From Bacillota bacterium (lineage in GTDB: Bacteria > Bacillota > Clostridia > Christensenellales > Aristaeellaceae), in NCBI GenBank assembly GCA_023392395.1, contig JAEVZE010000130.1, forward strand, positions 1 to 9,050: 9,050 nucleotides of DNA, read 5' to 3'. Position numbers and translations under genes: made by a program. The notes beneath the pieces were generated by a model. That model worked only from the letters and a program-made list of their open reading frames with translations, searched no databases and was not told the origin of the DNA. Of the stretch, positions 7,001 through 9,050 are shown in pieces (the stretch's first letter is position 1; the number at the start of each line of letters is the position of its first letter).

Positions 7001-9049
7001 CGCGCCGGAGGCGTTTGAGAACGTCCGGGACAGCGTCTCCGGGTCGCTCAGCGAGCCCTCGCGGCCGGTCAGCTTCTCCAGGTCGATCTCATGGGAGAGC
7101 TTCAGGTCCTCCGCGCCCGACAGCGCGTACAAAAGCTGCGGGTGGTTGCCGCCGTTTCGGGGCTTGCGGGTGAAGATCAGCGCACCGTCCTCCATGCGGG
7201 CGCGCACGAACAGGTTCTGGAACGCCGGATGTGCGCGCATGTCTCCCTCCGCGCACAAGGCCACCTTGAAGCAGCCGGTGACTTCGACCTCCAGCGGCTG
7301 CGAGGCGTGACTGGTCAGCTCCAGCCGCTGGATCAGCGCGCCGTCCTCCGGCGAGACGCAGGTGGTCAGGCGGCACTCCAGTTCGTCGGTCTTGGTCAGG
7401 ACGGACATGCTGCCCGCGTCGAAGCGTACCCGCTGGCTTGCGGCCATCCGGGCGCAAATGCCGCTGGCTGAGAAGGCGGTGCGCCGGGACGGCACGCGCA
7501 CGTGCACCCATACGCCGTCCTCCGAGCCCTGCTTGGCCGTCCAGCGGCCCAGCAGCACGCCCTTCGCGCGCACAAAGCCCGCGCCGGAGGCGGTGAGGAA
7601 GACGGTGGTGCCGCCGCCATAGATCAGGTGGGCGTCGCCGGGGCCAGCCGCCTGGCAGCCCACGTGCACGCCCTGCCGGGGGCGATCTTCCTCCGGCTCC
7701 GGCTCCGACTGCGCCCGGCGAAACGCGCCGCGCACCGGTTTTTCGCTTAGTAGCAGCGTCAGCGCCTTGACCTCCGGGATGCCGGTGAACGCCCGGACCA
7801 GCGCGTCCTCGCACAAAAGGTTACAGATGGCGGCCAGGATCATCCCCTGGTGGTGTGCCATGTGGCTCATCACCACGCGATGCGGCTCGCTCTCCGGCAA
7901 CCGCTGGGGCGCGTAGTCGATGGCCTCGTACAGGCCCATCGGCCCCTGAAAGCCCGCCCGCTGCATGGCCTCGAGGTTCTGGAGCGCCGCATCCTGGTCC
8001 ACCGGCAGCGCCAGAATCGAGGCGTACGGCGCGATCACCCGCTCAAAGGCGGTGCCCCGAAGGGACAGGCTGGGCAGGCCGAAGGCGCGGTACTGGTAGT
8101 TCATCATCAGGTCGAAGGCGTTGTAGCCTGATTCCGACACGCCCCAGGGCGCGCCCAGCGCCCGCTGTGCCGCCACCACTGCCCGCTCGGTTCCGCTGAG
8201 CAGCGATCCCCGCGGCGCGCGCAAAAGGAGCATCGGCATCAGGTATTCAAACATTGTGCCACTCCAGGAGATCAGTGCGGCGCTCCGGCCGGTCCGCGCC
8301 ATGCCGCGGCCCAGCTTCGACCAGTGTTTGAGCGGCACCTGCCGGAGGGCCATCGCGGCAAAGCTCAAAATGCGGGATTCCGAGGCCAAGAGGTCGTAGT
8401 GGCCGGAGGACAGCGCTCCGCGCTCGGCGTCGAAGCCAATGAAAAACAGGTTCCTGGACTTGTCGTAGAGCTTCGTGAAGTCCATGTCCCGGGCCAGCGC
8501 GTCCAGTCGCCGTGCAAGCGCGTCGTCCAGAGGCTGCACAAGTTGGACGCAGGTCAGAAGGCACGCGGCCAGGTTTCCGCCGTCCACGCTGGACACATAG
8601 CGGGGCCTCAGGGGCTTCAGCATCCCTGTATCGTACCAGTTGTACAGGTGACCGTGCCACTTTTCAAGGTTTTCCAGCGTTTCCACGGTGCGGGCAGTGC
8701 GGCTGAGCAGCTCCTCGCGCCCGATCAGGCCCATCAGGTGCGCTGAGGCGCAGGCCAGAAGGTACAGCCCGATGTTGGTGGGGGAGGTTCGCGGGGCTTT
8801 GCCCACAGGCGGGTCCAGCTGCACGTTGTCCGGCGGCAGGCCGGGGCCGTCTGCCGGTGTCTGGGTTTCGAAGAAGTGCCAGGTGGCACGGGCCAGACTG
8901 GTCAGCTGATCCCGCTGAACGTCCGAAAGCTTGGGCACCTCCTCGGGTGCGGAGATCAGCCGCATCCAGCTGGGCGCGACCAGGAACAGCGTGGCAAGGC
9001 CGACGGTGGGCCATAGCCACGACAGGTTGAACAGCCCCGGCAGCGTCAA
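4010..9049 (-). CDS. Cyclic beta-1,2-glucan synthase, C-terminal two thirds (gene continues past right edge)
   Basis: The frame is open for 1,679 codons to the right edge; residues are numbered from the first complete codon (9049). Residues about 8-26 are hydrophobic, likely the last membrane segment. Residues about 50-405 form the middle domain of these synthases (glycoamylase-like; cyclisation domain GH189), with RTSPTNIGL, LYNWYDT, RYVSSVD, YDLLASESR, SWSGTMFEYLMP, WGVSESGYN (Glu306), LYEAIDY (Glu375) and SHMAHHQGM (395-403). Beta-sandwich domains of the GT36-associated type follow at about 459-700 and 931-1170, separated by a mostly helical stretch. The GH94 domain runs from about 1178 to 1610, with GDWND (Asp1370 the candidate general acid), GGGESVWLGQF and GRGGWTWYTG; a short beta-rich tail ends the protein. 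In characterised enzymes an N-terminal GT84 domain makes linear beta-1,2-glucan from UDP-glucose at the membrane, GH94 sets chain length and the middle domain closes the ring. GT84 would lie off-window, so glucan synthesis is inferred. The TTG at 9049 is not a real start. The known homologues NdvB/ChvB are about 2,800 residues. Confidence 0.93.
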   Translation of the reverse strand: MTLPGLFNLSWLWPTVGLATLFLVAPSWMRLISAPEEVPKLSDVQRDQLTSLARATWHFFETQTPADGPGLPPDNVQLDPPVGKAPRTSPTNIGLYLLACASAHLMGLIGREELLSRTARTVETLENLEKWHGHLYNWYDTGMLKPLRPRYVSSVDGGNLAACLLTCVQLVQPLDDALARRLDALARDMDFTKLYDKSRNLFFIGFDAERGALSSGHYDLLASESRILSFAAMALRQVPLKHWSKLGRGMARTGRSAALISWSGTMFEYLMPMLLLRAPRGSLLSGTERAVVAAQRALGAPWGVSESGYNAFDLMMNYQYRAFGLPSLSLRGTAFERVIAPYASILALPVDQDAALQNLEAMQRAGFQGPMGLYEAIDYAPQRLPESEPHRVVMSHMAHHQGMILAAICNLLCEDALVRAFTGIPEVKALTLLLSEKPVRGAFRRAQSEPEPEEDRPRQGVHVGCQAAGPGDAHLIYGGGTTVFLTASGAGFVRAKGVLLGRWTAKQGSEDGVWVHVRVPSRRTAFSASGICARMAASQRVRFDAGSMSVLTKTDELECRLTTCVSPEDGALIQRLELTSHASQPLEVEVTGCFKVALCAEGDMRAHPAFQNLFVRARMEDGALIFTRKPRNGGNHPQLLYALSGAEDLKLSHEIDLEKLTGREGSLSDPETLSRTFSNASGATLNPCAALRAKMTLPAGGRRQLAFVAGIADDGEALARMRARHLASEDARRSLLLAGSQARSMLEFLGLPPARHQLLQRASRLLMFPQRGSSAPPCRLNVSGLWALGISGDLPLISVKVDSTQQMTLVKDALRAHEFYRAMGVWCDLVLINDYGNDYDQPVRDALRDQVASSHLADMVLEPGGAFLLEGATLTGAQRALIETVSAMYLDGSQPLDAGVRALLRALPEAPEAPKARLRGGFSLPEEPRDKFNGWGGFARGSYVIDLMPGHPTPAPWCNVLVNAGGFGSLVSERGGGFTFAKNSRGARLTPFTNDPLREGEGERLTISDGRAYASLLPEQRGLMQPFRVEHRPGVSRFASGAGTLGWTIEQFVDTDLPVKCLMLTLHNAGGLARSLKLTASVDWLMGVDNGDARLTCAFPEPPMMVASGSMEGYGFAALLTSDGRTPEGLEIDPAAGLRASVTLPPGGSIKAQLLLGWSSAREGCRETLSAWGEGQIRLDRTREKWEDLLSRIVPETGDPLCDQMLGRWLPAQALAGRVWGRVGLYQAGGAFGFRDQLQDMLALIPIEPELVRAHLLTCAARQFEAGDVLHWWHPERTGVRTRISDDLLFLPYVAAAYVRETGDKSVLAEEVPYLADVPIPDGDDDWYGVPEVSETRESLDAHCMRALRRVFSMTGDHGLPLMGAGDWNDGMNLVGSGGGESVWLGQFLSVAAEDYALVSESEEHREYLRDGASRMREAVEANGWDGAWYRRAYYGDDSPLGSCQSAGGCRIDLIAQCWAVAAGLDDGRCKQAMDSAWEQLFDAQHKLIKLLTPPLDDAARDPGYIARYPAGIRENGGQYTHAACWAVMAFAMLGDAPRAWQALDALLPVNHADSEAGALQYRVEPYVMAGDVYGEPPFAGRGGWTWYTGAASWLCRAAVKYLLGYERQGNRAKLSALIRPGREEAALTVKFGASSYRLRSVRGQEGVTLDGKAVDGEFIDLIDDGRPHEALFPERKPS

Positions 9050-9050
9050 C

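Noticed and set aside
9047..9049. TTG at 9049-9047 as the start of the glucan synthase
   Set aside because: It is simply the first in-frame codon at the window edge. The family has a long N-terminal membrane and GT84 region, and the frame is still open.
1..9050. CRISPR array, tRNA or rRNA gene, transposase, phage or defence genes
   Set aside because: I looked for regularly spaced repeats, tRNA-like cloverleaf segments, and integrase, transposase or toxin-type proteins and saw none. Nearly all of the window is accounted for by four housekeeping or envelope genes.

Overview
The window is GC-rich DNA (roughly 60-65% G+C by eye) and densely coding. It holds four recognisable bacterial protein genes plus short intergenic regions. 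Several features suggest a high-GC anaerobic Clostridia-type Firmicute: a sigma-A-like promoter with an extended -10, long perfect GC-rich hairpins ending in T runs, a YbxB-like methyltransferase, and tightly packed ATGA-overlapping genes. This assignment is an inference. No rRNA or other phylogenetic marker is present.

Layout. (1) Positions 2-1303, plus strand: the 3' part of a metallophosphatase/5'-nucleotidase gene whose start lies left of the window. A 17-bp near-perfect tandem duplication covers its stop codon, and a strong intrinsic terminator (1329-1374) follows. (2) Positions 1393-3775, minus strand: a compact three-gene operon read from right to left. It encodes an RsuA-type 16S rRNA pseudouridine synthase, a YbxB/RsmC-like methyltransferase and an M24B Xaa-Pro aminopeptidase. 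Both junctions are 4-base ATGA stop/start overlaps. The operon converges on the nucleotidase gene, and the two probably share the hairpin at 1329-1371. (3) Positions 3776-4009: a 234-bp gap with the operon promoter (TTGTGA-17-TAAAAT with TG extension, placed so that the transcript should begin at or next to the AUG), two imperfect direct repeats, a cluster of small palindromes, and a perfect 11-bp hairpin that probably terminates the gene to the right. (4) Positions 4010-9049, minus strand: the last 1,679 codons of a very large gene, open to the right edge. It matches the C-terminal two thirds of a cyclic beta-1,2-glucan synthase: end of the membrane region, cyclisation domain, two beta-sandwich domains and a GH94 phosphorylase-type domain.

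How the genes work together. The operon joins two predicted 16S rRNA modification enzymes with a housekeeping peptidase and looks like a growth or translation maintenance unit. The nucleotidase and the glucan synthase are envelope- or nutrient-related and have no obvious functional link to the operon. I see no mobile element, CRISPR array, tRNA, rRNA or clearly new biological system. The items most worth a second look are the predicted leaderless transcript, the palindromic intergenic region and the glucan synthase outside its best-known proteobacterial setting.
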